From Bacilli bacterium (GTDB lineage: Bacteria; Bacillota_I; Bacilli_A; RF39; UBA660): a stretch of DNA of 40,898 nt. The first letter of the stretch is position 1. Every line of letters begins with the position of its first letter. The notes under the pieces are model-generated. The model saw only the letters and a list, made by a program, of their open reading frames with translations. It did no database searches and was not told where the DNA came from. The stretch is from assembly GCA_017473105.1 (NCBI GenBank), contig JAFUNE010000021.1, forward strand, positions 1-40,898, written 5' to 3'. A program made the position numbers and the translations under genes. Positions 8,922 to 17,711 of the stretch are shown piece by piece.

Positions 8922-9752
8922 ATGAAAAAAATTATAAAAGTATTTTTAAGTTTTATTATTGTACTTCTAATGTTATTTTTAACTATTTCATTTAACTTAA
9001 ATAAAGTAATAGTAGATGGAGTAATAAAAGAAATAATTATTACGAAAATATCTGCTAAAAAAGTAAATAATCCTAATATAAGTGAAGAAGTAATTAATAC
9101 ATTACCATTACCAGATTATTTAAAAAATAGTGAGGATATAAATAAATTATTAGAAGATCAAAGAGTTCAAGAAATAATAAATAAATATATTGATATTACT
9201 TTAGATAATTTAACATCAGAAGAAATAAAAAATATTGATATAGAATCAGATATTATTAATTATATAAATGAGAATAAAGAATTAATAAAAGAAATAACAG
9301 GTAAAGAAGTAACTCCTGAAATGATAGAAGATACAAAAAAAGTAATAGAAGAAAGTAATTTAAATGAAACAATAGAAGAAACAATTGTATCTACAAAAGA
9401 ATCTATCTCAACAGAAGAAAAAATAGTATTAAAAGGTTATAAAGAAATAATTTCTACTAAGACTAGAATAATTACTATTTCATTAATAGCATTATGTTTA
9501 TTATTAATTGCATTGATAGATAAATCATTTTATAAATGGATTAAGACAGGTAGTATTTGTACTATAATATCAGGTATCCTAGTTTTATTAATGTCATTTA
9601 TCACAAAATTATTAGTTGTAAGTATTCTACCATTACCAAGTTTTAATGTAAGTTATTTATATAAATCAGGATTAATTCAATTAATAATAGGATCAATAAT
9701 ATTGATTATTTATATCATTTTAAATAAAATACTTGTAAAAAAAGGAGAATAA
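8922..9752 (+). CDS. Membrane protein of unknown function
   Basis: This 276-residue protein is not recognised. An N-terminal signal-anchor-like span (residues about 5-25) is followed by an acidic, helical extracytoplasmic region of about 155 residues rich in Glu, Ile and Asn. Three closely spaced transmembrane segments at the C terminus (about 183-200, 208-228 and 247-268) end in a Lys-rich tail. A TGTTATAAT extended -10 promoter sits at 8892-8900. It ends 1 base before the S66 peptidase gene, so the two are probably cotranscribed. The four-span layout with a large loop suggests a cell-envelope protein. Confidence 0.6.
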   Translation: MKKIIKVFLSFIIVLLMLFLTISFNLNKVIVDGVIKEIIITKISAKKVNNPNISEEVINTLPLPDYLKNSEDINKLLEDQRVQEIINKYIDITLDNLTSEEIKNIDIESDIINYINENKELIKEITGKEVTPEMIEDTKKVIEESNLNETIEETIVSTKESISTEEKIVLKGYKEIISTKTRIITISLIALCLLLIALIDKSFYKWIKTGSICTIISGILVLLMSFITKLLVVSILPLPSFNVSYLYKSGLIQLIIGSIILIIYIILNKILVKKGE

Positions 9753-9753
9753 T

Positions 9754-10737
9754 ATGTTTTATCCAAATAAATTAACAGATAAACCAACTATTGGTGTAAC
9801 TGCTATGTCTGCAGGACAAGGTAAATATATTGAAAAATATAAAAAGTCTATTTTAAATTTAGAAAACAATAATTTTCAAATAATAGAAACAGCCAGTGTT
9901 AGAAATGAAACTAATCCATCTAATACACCAGATATAAGAGCAAAAGAATTAGATAGAGTAGTGACTGATAAAGATGTAGAACTAGTAATGTGTGCATCAG
10001 GAGGAGACTTCTTATTTGATATGATTCCACATATTAATTTTGAAAATATTAAAAATAATCCAAAATGGTATATGGGTTCAAGTGATCCATCATCATTACT
10101 TCATATTATTACTACTAAATTAGATATGGCAACTATCTATGGATTTAATGCTGCTAGCTTTGATCATGATACATTACATAAATCAGAATTAAATGCATTT
10201 GAAATAATGAAAGGTAATATTGTACCTCAAGAAAGTTATGAAAAATATGAATTAGAAAAAGATGAAACATTAGGTACTTATAATCTTACAGAAGATGTGT
10301 ATTGGGAAAATATTAATGAAGAAAATATAACTATCAAAGGTAGAATAATAGGTGGTTGTATTGATGCTATAAAAAATATTTTAGGTACTAAATATGATTA
10401 CACTAAAGAATTTATAGAAAAGTACAAAGAAGATGGAATTATTTGGTATTTTGATATCTTCTCATTAACAGCAGAAGACTTCTATTTATTACTTATTCAA
10501 ATGAAGGAAGCAGGTTGGTTAGACTATTTAAAAGGTGTAATAGTAGGTAGAGTAAAATACCCTAATTCATTCGTAGAAATGACATATCAAGAAGCTTTAA
10601 AAAAAGTATTAAATGTACCAGTAATCTTTAATGCAGATATAGGTCATGTAGCACCTAAAATGACTATTATTAATGGTTCTATTGCAACAATAACTTCAAG
10701 TAATGGAAAAGGTACAATAACACAAGAATTAATCTAA
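9754..10737 (+). CDS. S66 family peptidase (LD-carboxypeptidase / MccF-like)
   Basis: This 327-residue cytoplasmic serine peptidase shows the S66 nucleophile motif MGSSD (Ser110 is the likely nucleophile), the glycine-rich GG-x-x-DAIKNILGT block (200-212) and the C-terminal GHVAPKMTIINGS block with His298. The segment IIWYFD aligns with the family WFLE/FLED motif, so the catalytic Glu appears to be Asp234, a conservative change. Such enzymes trim murein tetrapeptides by removing D-Ala or, in the MccF branch, cleave toxic peptide-nucleotide conjugates. An ABC exporter pair follows 10 bases later, so a recycling or peptide-immunity role is possible. Confidence 0.8.
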   Translation: MFYPNKLTDKPTIGVTAMSAGQGKYIEKYKKSILNLENNNFQIIETASVRNETNPSNTPDIRAKELDRVVTDKDVELVMCASGGDFLFDMIPHINFENIKNNPKWYMGSSDPSSLLHIITTKLDMATIYGFNAASFDHDTLHKSELNAFEIMKGNIVPQESYEKYELEKDETLGTYNLTEDVYWENINEENITIKGRIIGGCIDAIKNILGTKYDYTKEFIEKYKEDGIIWYFDIFSLTAEDFYLLLIQMKEAGWLDYLKGVIVGRVKYPNSFVEMTYQEALKKVLNVPVIFNADIGHVAPKMTIINGSIATITSSNGKGTITQELI

Positions 10738-10747
10738 GGAGGTTCCT

Positions 10748-11443
10748 ATGAAATTAGAAATAAAAAATTTAAATAAATCATATGGAAAAAAAGAAGTATT
10801 AAAAGATATAAACTTTACTTTTGAAGAAGGTAAAATTTATGGGTTACTTGGTCGTAATGGAGCAGGTAAAACAACATTCTTTAATGCACTAAATGAAGAT
10901 ATAAAAATAGATAGTGGAGAATGTTTTTTAGATAATAAAAAACTAGAAACAACAGATATTGGATATGTAGTATCAACTCCACAAGTACCAGAATTCTTAA
11001 CAGGAAAAGAATTCCTACAATTCTATTTAGATATTAATAAAGATAAAATAGAAAATATAAAAGATATAGATTATTATTTTGATTTAGTAAAACTAAATAA
11101 AGAAGACCAAAATTTACTTTTAAAAGATTATTCACATGGTATGAAAAATAAAATCCAAATGTTAATAAATATCATATCTAATTCAAAAATAATTCTTTTA
11201 GATGAACCATTAACATCATTAGATATAGTAGTTCAAGAAGAAATGAAAAAACTATTTAAAAGCTATAAAGAAAATCATATTATTATCTTCTCAACACATA
11301 TCTTAGAATTAGCTGTTGATTTATGTGATGAAATAGTAATACTTAATAATAAACAAATAGAACTAATAGAGAAAAAAGATTTAAATACTAAAAAATATAA
11401 AGATAAAATTATAGAATCATTAAAGGCAGAAAACAATGATTAA
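10748..11443 (+). CDS. ABC transporter ATP-binding protein
   Basis: This 231-residue ATPase has Walker A GRNGAGKTT (about 36-44), a divergent signature YSHGMKNK in place of LSGGQ (the S-x-G-M-K/R variant usual in ABC-2-type exporters), Walker B IILLDEPLTSLD and the switch histidine in STHILE. GGAGG precedes the ATG. It overlaps the following membrane gene by 8 bases, so the two form one exporter. The cargo is not evident. A preceding S66 peptidase leaves peptides or cell-wall compounds as possibilities. Confidence 0.88.
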   Translation: MKLEIKNLNKSYGKKEVLKDINFTFEEGKIYGLLGRNGAGKTTFFNALNEDIKIDSGECFLDNKKLETTDIGYVVSTPQVPEFLTGKEFLQFYLDINKDKIENIKDIDYYFDLVKLNKEDQNLLLKDYSHGMKNKIQMLINIISNSKIILLDEPLTSLDIVVQEEMKKLFKSYKENHIIIFSTHILELAVDLCDEIVILNNKQIELIEKKDLNTKKYKDKIIESLKAENND

Positions 11444-13007
11444 TGTTTTAAAGAAAACACTACAAATAGATTATGCATATTCAGTAAACTCATTTATATA
11501 TACATTACAAAAATTACCTATCTTTAATGATTTATTAACTAAAGATGCATACTCTAGTAAAATGTTAAAAAGTATCGTTGGAATATTTGGTATAACAATA
11601 TCTACTTTAAGAACATTATTTTTAAAGTTTATGTATTTCTTCGCAATACTTTATTTATCTTATGAAATAGCCCCAGATAATCTGGTTAAATCATTTTTTA
11701 ATATTTATTTTTTCTTAACAATATTAGGTTTATTTATTAATAATAAATTATTAAATACTTCTAAAAAGAAATATTTTACATTAATTTTATTTAATGTAGA
11801 TTCATCTAAATTTTTAAAAGCATCAATATTCTGGATGCAATTAACTAATTTAATATTAAACTCAATATTTATATTCTTATTTATGTATTTATTAGGTAGT
11901 CCAAATATTATATATGGATTAGTTTTAATAATTTTATCTTATTCAACTAGATTAGTAGGTGAAGCACTAAATATAAAGTTCTATAAAAAATATAATTATA
12001 TTTGGTATAGTAATTCTTCTTTATATTTTCCAATATTAATAGGATTATTATTACTAGCATTTTTACCTTATATAAATGTATTTATAAGATTTAGATATAT
12101 CGCAATTATCACAATAATTTTATTTATGCTTTCAATACCAAGTTTAATATATTTATTAAAGATTAAAGATTATAAATTAATGTATAAACAATTAAGTAAT
12201 GTAACTAAAGTAATGAATTCAAAAAATGATAAAGATTACTTAAAACAAGCAATGGTAGAAGTAAAAAATAAAGATAAAGTAATAGATGAAAAATTATTAA
12301 AAGATAAAAAAGGATATGATTTTTTTAATACAATCTTTTTTGAAAGACATAAAGAAATACTTTTAAGAAGTGCTAAAAAATATAGTTTTATATTAGTTAT
12401 TATATATATTGTATTAAATTATTTGGTAATATCTAAACCAAGTTATTTAGTAAGTTTAAATCTATTTATTTATTTCAAATTAGCGTGGTTTATAATTATT
12501 ATGTTTGTTGTAAATAGAGGAGCTATCATTACTCAAGCAATGTTCTTTAACTGTGATCATGCAATGTTAAATTATAATTTTTATCGAGAAGAAAAAACTA
12601 TAATTAGTTTATTTAAAAAAAGATTATTTACAGTAGTAAAAGTAAATTTATTACCTGCGTTAGTAGTAGGTTTAGGTAATATTTCAATTCTATTAGTATC
12701 TAAAAATTATGATGTAATGCTAATGATAACTCAGTTTATTTATATTATGAGTTTAAGTATTTTATACTCAGTACATTACTTAGTAACATATTATTTATTA
12801 CAACCATTTAATAAAGAAATGGAAGTAAAAAAAGCAAGTTATTCTTTCATAATAATGATTACTTATGGATTAACATATTCATTAGTAGATGTAGAATTAT
12901 ATACGCCATTACTTGCAATAATTACACTTTTAATAACAATAATATATACAGTAGTATCAATGGTTTTAGTAAAGATATTTGCTCCAAAAACATTTAAATT
13001 AAATTAA
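11436..13007 (+). CDS. ABC transporter membrane subunit
   Basis: This 523-residue protein is strongly hydrophobic with about ten to twelve predicted spans. A basic cytoplasmic stretch near residues 235-300 divides two membrane halves. It starts with ATG inside the upstream ATPase gene, an 8-base overlap indicating coupled translation. Sequence identity to a named permease family is not obvious to me; size and context suggest a large ABC-2-like exporter permease. A strong terminator follows directly, closing the unit that began at 8922. Confidence 0.7.
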   Translation: MINVLKKTLQIDYAYSVNSFIYTLQKLPIFNDLLTKDAYSSKMLKSIVGIFGITISTLRTLFLKFMYFFAILYLSYEIAPDNLVKSFFNIYFFLTILGLFINNKLLNTSKKKYFTLILFNVDSSKFLKASIFWMQLTNLILNSIFIFLFMYLLGSPNIIYGLVLIILSYSTRLVGEALNIKFYKKYNYIWYSNSSLYFPILIGLLLLAFLPYINVFIRFRYIAIITIILFMLSIPSLIYLLKIKDYKLMYKQLSNVTKVMNSKNDKDYLKQAMVEVKNKDKVIDEKLLKDKKGYDFFNTIFFERHKEILLRSAKKYSFILVIIYIVLNYLVISKPSYLVSLNLFIYFKLAWFIIIMFVVNRGAIITQAMFFNCDHAMLNYNFYREEKTIISLFKKRLFTVVKVNLLPALVVGLGNISILLVSKNYDVMLMITQFIYIMSLSILYSVHYLVTYYLLQPFNKEMEVKKASYSFIIMITYGLTYSLVDVELYTPLLAIITLLITIIYTVVSMVLVKIFAPKTFKLN

Positions 13008-13035
13008 AAAGAGATTATTTAAAAATCTCTTTTTT
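13006..13035 (+). terminator. Rho-independent terminator
   Basis: A perfect 11-base-pair stem (13006-13016 with 13024-13034) is followed by T residues, immediately after the ABC permease stop. Confidence 0.9.
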
Positions 13036-13109
13036 ATTGAATTAATAAATAACTAAACTAAAAATATTAATCATGTTATAATTATATAAAGAACATACGG
13101 AGGTATAGT

Positions 13110-14735
13110 ATGGAAGAAGACATTAGAGGACAATTTGTAATAAGAGATAAAGGTAATGGAATAAAATACAAAATGTATGTACCTGAAAATGTTAATGCAG
13201 ATACTCCCGTATTTACATATGCACTTGGTTCAGGTGACCCAGGAATAGAAAAATGTGTTTTAGAACAAGGTTCAGATTCTATTTTTATAGTTACAGTTGT
13301 TGATTATAGTAACAATATTGATAAAGTAACAATGAATATTGTAGATGAAGTAAAACAAGAGTTTGGTGTTACAAGTACTGTTGTTACTCCTAGTGGATTT
13401 AGTTTAGGAGGACCAGTTGGATATAAAACAGCAGCAGAAAATATAAGAAGAAATCCCGGATGTGAACCACAAACAGTTTTTTTAGTTGATGCATATGGAA
13501 CTTATTTTTATAATCCAAAGTTACATTTAGATGATCAAGATACAATTAATTTGTTTAAAGAAAACAATACAGTATTTTTTGCTTTAGACCATCCTTTAAA
13601 AACCACAGATGTAAATACTCAATATGCCAAAGCAGGATTAAATATAATTCAAGTAAAATGTATAGGACAAGGTCATGGTGATATAAATGCCAGTTTCTTT
13701 AATGAAAAAATGTATGATTATATGGCAGGACAAGCATTACCAAAAGATGGTTATGTTTATTCAATGTATAACTCAGAAACAGGAGAATGGGAAGAAATTC
13801 CATATGAGAAAATTGCGACAAGATATGATTTAAACTCTTACTTTGGAATGGATACTTTAACTTCAAATATAGAAAGATTAAATAAATTACCAGATATAAC
13901 AGTAAAATCAGATGATAAGACATTAGAAAGTTATTTGAATAATATTAGAAGTTCTATTAGAAATACAAATTTCTTAACAGCAAATTTTAATACATCTTAT
14001 GGAAGCACAACACAAGTACCAACTGCAATTCCAAAAATAATTGCAGAGTTTTTCACATCAACTTCAACACTATTAAATAAAATAGCAACCAAAACATCGC
14101 AAATAGCTAACATTTCAGTTGAAATAGAAAATCTAGATAATGATATAGCAAAAAAAGCAAGCTTATTAAATGAACAAACTTTAACAGGAACAGCAGTACA
14201 AACAGGTGCTACACTTTTAACAAATAACACAACTAATGATATAGAAAATACAAAACAAATAAATAATCAAACAGATACTACAAAAAATGAAAATATAAAT
14301 CAAACAGTTTCTCAACAAGAAATAACAACAACTAATAATGATAAAAAAACATCCGAAACTGTAAGAAAACCTTCAACACCTACATATCAAAAAAACAATT
14401 CAATTGAAGATCAATTTATAGAATATGAAAAACTATATTCAACAAATGATAAAACTGTATACAATTATAACGATAAATATAAAGTAGTAATTCATCATGA
14501 AAATGGAAGAATTACCAGTGTAGAACATTATTATAATTATAAAAATAGTGAAGAAGCTATAAAAGCAGTAGGACAACTAAATATAGATTATAAAAATGTA
14601 GAAAACTTTAATAAAATTATTCAAAAAGATAATTTAGTAAAAGTAATATTTAAAGAAGAAATGTTTAAAAACATACCATTAGAAAAATTTAAAGAAAATT
14701 ATAAAGCTTTAGAAGAAGTATTAGAACAATTATAG
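13110..14735 (+). CDS. Alpha/beta-hydrolase-like protein with helical and low-complexity tail
   Basis: This is a 541-residue protein without a signal peptide. Residues 1-200 look like an alpha/beta hydrolase: the nucleophile elbow GFSLGG (Ser98), Asp127 in FLVDAYG, and His189 in GQGHGDIN near the end of the domain. Residues about 275-350 are amphipathic helix rich in Ser, Asn and Ile. Residues about 365-430 are Thr/Asn/Gln-rich low complexity, and 430-541 form a separate small domain. A TGTTATAAT promoter lies at 13074-13082 and CGGAGGT precedes the ATG. It leads an operon with two small helical proteins. The layout of enzyme head plus helical segment resembles type VII secretion substrates, but this is inference. 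Confidence 0.6.
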   Translation: MEEDIRGQFVIRDKGNGIKYKMYVPENVNADTPVFTYALGSGDPGIEKCVLEQGSDSIFIVTVVDYSNNIDKVTMNIVDEVKQEFGVTSTVVTPSGFSLGGPVGYKTAAENIRRNPGCEPQTVFLVDAYGTYFYNPKLHLDDQDTINLFKENNTVFFALDHPLKTTDVNTQYAKAGLNIIQVKCIGQGHGDINASFFNEKMYDYMAGQALPKDGYVYSMYNSETGEWEEIPYEKIATRYDLNSYFGMDTLTSNIERLNKLPDITVKSDDKTLESYLNNIRSSIRNTNFLTANFNTSYGSTTQVPTAIPKIIAEFFTSTSTLLNKIATKTSQIANISVEIENLDNDIAKKASLLNEQTLTGTAVQTGATLLTNNTTNDIENTKQINNQTDTTKNENINQTVSQQEITTTNNDKKTSETVRKPSTPTYQKNNSIEDQFIEYEKLYSTNDKTVYNYNDKYKVVIHHENGRITSVEHYYNYKNSEEAIKAVGQLNIDYKNVENFNKIIQKDNLVKVIFKEEMFKNIPLEKFKENYKALEEVLEQL

Positions 14736-14746
14736 GAGGTAGCAAT

Positions 14747-15313
14747 ATGGGTTTAAAAGTATATAAATCTGACTTAAACAGTGCTCAAATATCATCGTTA
14801 TTAGATAGTGATATTCAAGATACAGATAAATTAATAGCCGAATTAAATAGTTTTATAAATGGAACAACAAAGTCATTAACAGGACCTGCCTATGATGTAG
14901 CAAGAGAAGAAATAGCATCATACATTCCAATACTTGAACAAAGAAAAATAGCTGCAAGTGAAATGAAAAGCGCTATATCAAATGCTACTTCTTCACTTTC
15001 AGGTTATATGGGACCATATGATTACTTAGATGATTCAAATTTAGAAATATTAGAAAATGAAATAAGAAAAATAAGAGCTTCCTATGAAAATATAAAAGCT
15101 GAATATACCGAAAAATATAATAAAAACTTTTTAACAAAAGCATATTTGAGTCATGAATTATCTAGTCTTAATAATCAATGCGCTTCACAAATAGCACCCT
15201 TACAAGATGAAATAGAAAAAATCAAAGGTTTAGCAGGTGCAGATGCTAGTGCATTTGGATGTTTATCTGGTTTATCAAGTTCACCTTATAAATCTGCAAT
15301 ATCTAATAAATAG
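14747..15313 (+). CDS. Helical protein, possible type VII secretion client
   Basis: This 188-residue protein is mostly alpha helix without membrane spans. It has Ser/Ala-rich helices and a heptad-like central region (residues 85-165). The N-terminal part (MGLKVYKSDLNSAQISSLL, residues 1-19) resembles the beginnings of LXG/WXG-type and DUF5082-like helical proteins that accompany ESX-type systems, but no WxG triad is present. AGGAGGT precedes the ATG. It sits 11 bases after the hydrolase-like gene and 19 before a coiled-coil gene. The family assignment is weak. Confidence 0.45.
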   Translation: MGLKVYKSDLNSAQISSLLDSDIQDTDKLIAELNSFINGTTKSLTGPAYDVAREEIASYIPILEQRKIAASEMKSAISNATSSLSGYMGPYDYLDDSNLEILENEIRKIRASYENIKAEYTEKYNKNFLTKAYLSHELSSLNNQCASQIAPLQDEIEKIKGLAGADASAFGCLSGLSSSPYKSAISNK

Positions 15314-15332
15314 AATTAAGTAGGGGAATAGT

Positions 15333-15677
15333 ATGAATAAAAATGAAAAAGAAAATACTTTTATAAAAAAAATAAATGAAATTAATTCAAAAATAGAAAA
15401 TGAAAATATAAATATAAAACATAATAATTCAATAAAAGAAGAACTTAATAAAATAAATGATAGTTATAATAGATGTTTAGATATTTTATCGCAATCAGCA
15501 TCTGGAGAAAAAATAAATCAAAAATATAGTAATCTTTATACAGCAAATAGAAATAATTATTTAAAGAAAATAAATAATATAGATAATCAATTATCCCAAT
15601 CTTACAAAAAGATTGAAACTTATACCGAAGAAAAAGATATATTAAAAAAACAATATAAAGAAGAAACTGATAAATAA
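15333..15677 (+). CDS. Small coiled-coil protein
   Basis: This 114-residue protein is Lys/Asn/Glu/Ile-rich and almost entirely predicted helix, with heptad spacing over most of its length and no cysteine or membrane span. AGTAGGGG precedes the ATG. As the third gene of the 13110-15677 operon it may act as a chaperone or helical partner of the preceding protein, similar in size and character to the small DUF5082/DUF5344-like partners of LXG toxins. No sequence family is recognised. Confidence 0.5.
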   Translation: MNKNEKENTFIKKINEINSKIENENINIKHNNSIKEELNKINDSYNRCLDILSQSASGEKINQKYSNLYTANRNNYLKKINNIDNQLSQSYKKIETYTEEKDILKKQYKEETDK

Positions 15678-15687
15678 TAATGAAAAA

Positions 15688-15716
15688 TTGACAAAAAAAA
15701 TTATTTAGAGTATGAT
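15688..15716 (+). promoter_or_regulatory. Sigma-A-type promoter
   Basis: TTGACA (15688-15693), a 17-base spacer and TATGAT (15711-15716). An ATG at 15712 lies inside the -10 box, so it cannot be the start codon of the next gene. Confidence 0.85.
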
Positions 15717-15753
15717 TTATTTACTTAGAAGATGCAAAAATGAGGTGAATGAT

Positions 15754-16440
15754 TTGATAAAAACAAGATTTATTCTTATCGTAACTTGTATAGTTGCAGT
15801 TGTAATGATTAATGTTGGACTATCAATGCAAAAAGAATATGCTAATCAAAATAATATTAAAATAAACGATTTGAATTTCAAAATTCAAAATATGTCAGCA
15901 AGTACTAATATGATAGTAAAAGAATCAGAGTCAGAAGAATTTCAACCAGAAAAGAAATTATTACTTACAGAAGTAGAAATGGAAACAGCTCCTGCTTCAG
16001 TAATTACTCCTCCAAGAGTAGAAGTATATGAAGGAATGACTTTAGAAGAATTAGCTGATAAATTAAATAGAAATTTAGGAAATGACATAATAGCTGGAAA
16101 AGGAATGTTAATAGCATCAGAATGTATTAATAAAGGTGTCGACCCTTATGTAGCAACATCAATAATTTTACATGAAACAGGATGTAAATCTAAATGTTCT
16201 AATTTAGCAAGATATTGTTATAACTTTGGTGGCCAAAAAGGAAAACCTTCATGTAATGGAGGAAGCTTCAAGAAATTTGATACAATTGATGAAGGTTTAG
16301 TTGGAATGATAAATAATCTTTATAAGAATTATTATGCCATGGGATTAAATACAGTAGAAACAATTGCTCCTAAGTATTGTGAAGGAAATACTTGGGCAGG
16401 AAAGATAAATTGGTTCGTAAATAGTATAAGAAATAGCTAA
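15754..16440 (+). CDS. Membrane-anchored GH73-like lysozyme / glucosaminidase
   Basis: This 228-residue protein begins at TTG 15754, five bases after GAGGTGA. The start gives a proper signal anchor (MIKTRFILIVTCIVAVVMI). A variable linker runs to about residue 95, then the catalytic domain (about 100-228) shows the lysozyme-fold pattern GVDPYVATSIILHETGC with Glu141 as the likely catalytic acid. The NFGG stretch and the repeated lysozyme-type aromatic motifs follow, ending in WAGKINWFVNSIRN. Cysteines at 144 and 148 and further on could form disulfides. It would cleave peptidoglycan outside the membrane, for wall turnover or to open a path for a secretion apparatus. Confidence 0.75.
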   Translation: MIKTRFILIVTCIVAVVMINVGLSMQKEYANQNNIKINDLNFKIQNMSASTNMIVKESESEEFQPEKKLLLTEVEMETAPASVITPPRVEVYEGMTLEELADKLNRNLGNDIIAGKGMLIASECINKGVDPYVATSIILHETGCKSKCSNLARYCYNFGGQKGKPSCNGGSFKKFDTIDEGLVGMINNLYKNYYAMGLNTVETIAPKYCEGNTWAGKINWFVNSIRNS

Positions 16441-16466
16441 AATCACATAGTAATATGTGGTTTTTC
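16441..16466 (+). terminator. Rho-independent terminator
   Basis: A 9-base-pair stem (16441-16449 with 16454-16462, one G-T pair) with a GTAA loop and a T run follows the lysozyme gene. Confidence 0.85.
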
Positions 16467-16520
16467 TTTATTTTTTGACGATTTTGTGGTATAATATGCT
16501 CATCTAAGGGGGAGAAGAGT

Positions 16521-16889
16521 ATGAATAAAACAAATAATACACAAAATAGAAAAAATACAAACAGTGTTAAAAAGCCTGTTCAACAAGTAAAACCAAAAGC
16601 TGATTTTAAAAATCCAGATCCTAATGCAACAAAAGGTTGTTTAAGTTTTATGTTAGCTTTCTGGTTTAGATCTGCAGTATTTTCATTAGCTATTTATTTA
16701 GCACTAAGATTCTTAGGTTTAGTAGGTGGAAACGGTATGGTTCTAAAAAAAGAAAGTTTAGAAGGACCAGTTACATTTGCTACACAAGAATATGATTTAA
16801 CTGATCAAGATCTTGAAACATTTACAGCTTTAATGACTGATCAATTAACAGGAGAACAAAAAGAAGTTGTTTATAGTTTAGGAAAATAG
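16521..16889 (+). CDS. Small single-span membrane protein
   Basis: This 122-residue protein is not recognised. A basic Asn/Lys/Gln-rich N-terminal 40 residues is followed by one hydrophobic span (about 42-70, LSFMLAFWFRSAVFSLAIYL with a central Arg) and an acidic C-terminal 45 residues with Asp/Gln/Thr-rich helix. A TGGTATAAT extended -10 promoter at 16487-16495 and a GGGGGAG ribosome binding site are present. It lies upstream of the OLE-type RNA but has a separate promoter, so a link to the RNA is only positional. Confidence 0.6.
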   Translation: MNKTNNTQNRKNTNSVKKPVQQVKPKADFKNPDPNATKGCLSFMLAFWFRSAVFSLAIYLALRFLGLVGGNGMVLKKESLEGPVTFATQEYDLTDQDLETFTALMTDQLTGEQKEVVYSLGK

Positions 16890-16941
16890 TAATAACAAAG
16901 TTTTTATAACATAAGTATTAATAGGACAATTAGTCCAAACA

Positions 16942-16970
16942 TTGACAAATCATAAAAAATATGATACAAT
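16942..16970 (+). promoter_or_regulatory. Promoter of the large structured RNA
   Basis: TTGACA (16942-16947), a 17-base spacer and TACAAT (16965-16970), with TGA directly before the -10 box. This is close to the consensus, predicting a strong promoter with a start near 16977. Confidence 0.88.
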
Positions 16971-16976
16971 TATACT

Positions 16977-17612
16977 TGTAATTGATGGCACATTATTCTA
17001 GTCAATTACTTTATTAGGAAGACGAGCTTAAAAATTCGTTATATGGCATATCTGTGAAACCTTTGGTGTCTGCTTCTTACGCCCAGTTTGGGGTGGATGC
17101 TGGAGATGAAGGATATTGGGCGCCTCGTAATGGCATACGAACTACGTTCCACTATCCGTGGAGACCTATACTTGTGGTGATTCTATACGAAACGAATTAG
17201 TTTCTGATGAAAAACTATGAATTAGGATAGAACCTGTACTTGGCGAAAGTTATGTACAGTGTAGCCAGCCTTGAGTGATAATATCGGGATTAAAGATCTT
17301 TCTTATATATAAGCGGCCACTTATTATAAGCATTGCTTTATGAAACTATTGTTGCAAAAAAGGACTAATAATAAAGTGTTGGAGAGGAAATCTCCTAGAG
17401 TGCATTTTTGATAGGATTGCAGTGGGCACTAAGTGGTAATCAAGCCGTATGAAATGGCGACATCATATTGTTTCTTTTAAAGGGGAACCGCAATTTTGGT
17501 AACGAAATTGTAAGAAATAGGGAAATCCTGCTTGACCTAAGGCCCAGAGTTAACTATTAAAAAGCCAAACAATTAAATTGCAAATAAAAAGTAGACTATT
17601 CTACTTTTTTTT
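16977..17612 (+). ncRNA. ole: OLE RNA (large structured RNA upstream of oapA)
   Basis: About 635 bases without a coding frame, visibly richer in G and C than the flanks, between a consensus promoter and an intrinsic terminator. Local stems can be read directly: 17181-17186 with 17227-17232, 17234-17239 with 17254-17259, 17381-17385 with 17391-17395, and CCCA 17082-17085 with TGGG 17089-17092. A UGAUGA kink-turn-like box lies at 17205-17210. The length, and the position directly before a gene for a 21-kDa four-span DxxxD protein, are the defining context of OLE (ornate large extremophilic) RNA. OLE RNA forms a membrane ribonucleoprotein with OapA and is linked to stress tolerance and Mg2+ homeostasis. 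I could not run a covariance model, so the call rests on context and architecture. Confidence 0.82.
17586..17612 (+). terminator. Terminator at the 3' end of OLE RNA
   Basis: A 10-base-pair stem (17586-17595 with 17600-17609) with loop CTAT and a T run to 17612. It separates the RNA from the oapA-like gene, so oapA needs either read-through or the TATAAT at 17655-17660. Confidence 0.88.
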
Positions 17613-17711
17613 GATGCAATATTAACTCCTTGTAAAATAAAATTTATTTGATATAATATAACTAACAAATTTTATGTACAGGGGAAAATATAAAAAAAGA
17701 TGGAGTAAAAT

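Noticed and set aside
15712..15753. ATG 15712 as start of the lysozyme gene
   Set aside because: It lies within the -10 box TATGAT of its own promoter, and the extension would spoil the signal anchor; TTG 15754 has a proper binding site.
16977..17612. tmRNA, RNase P RNA or a group II intron
   Set aside because: There is no tRNA-like end with CCA or tag ORF for tmRNA, no recognisable RNase P core, and no intron-encoded protein or domain V; length and the downstream OapA-like gene favour OLE.
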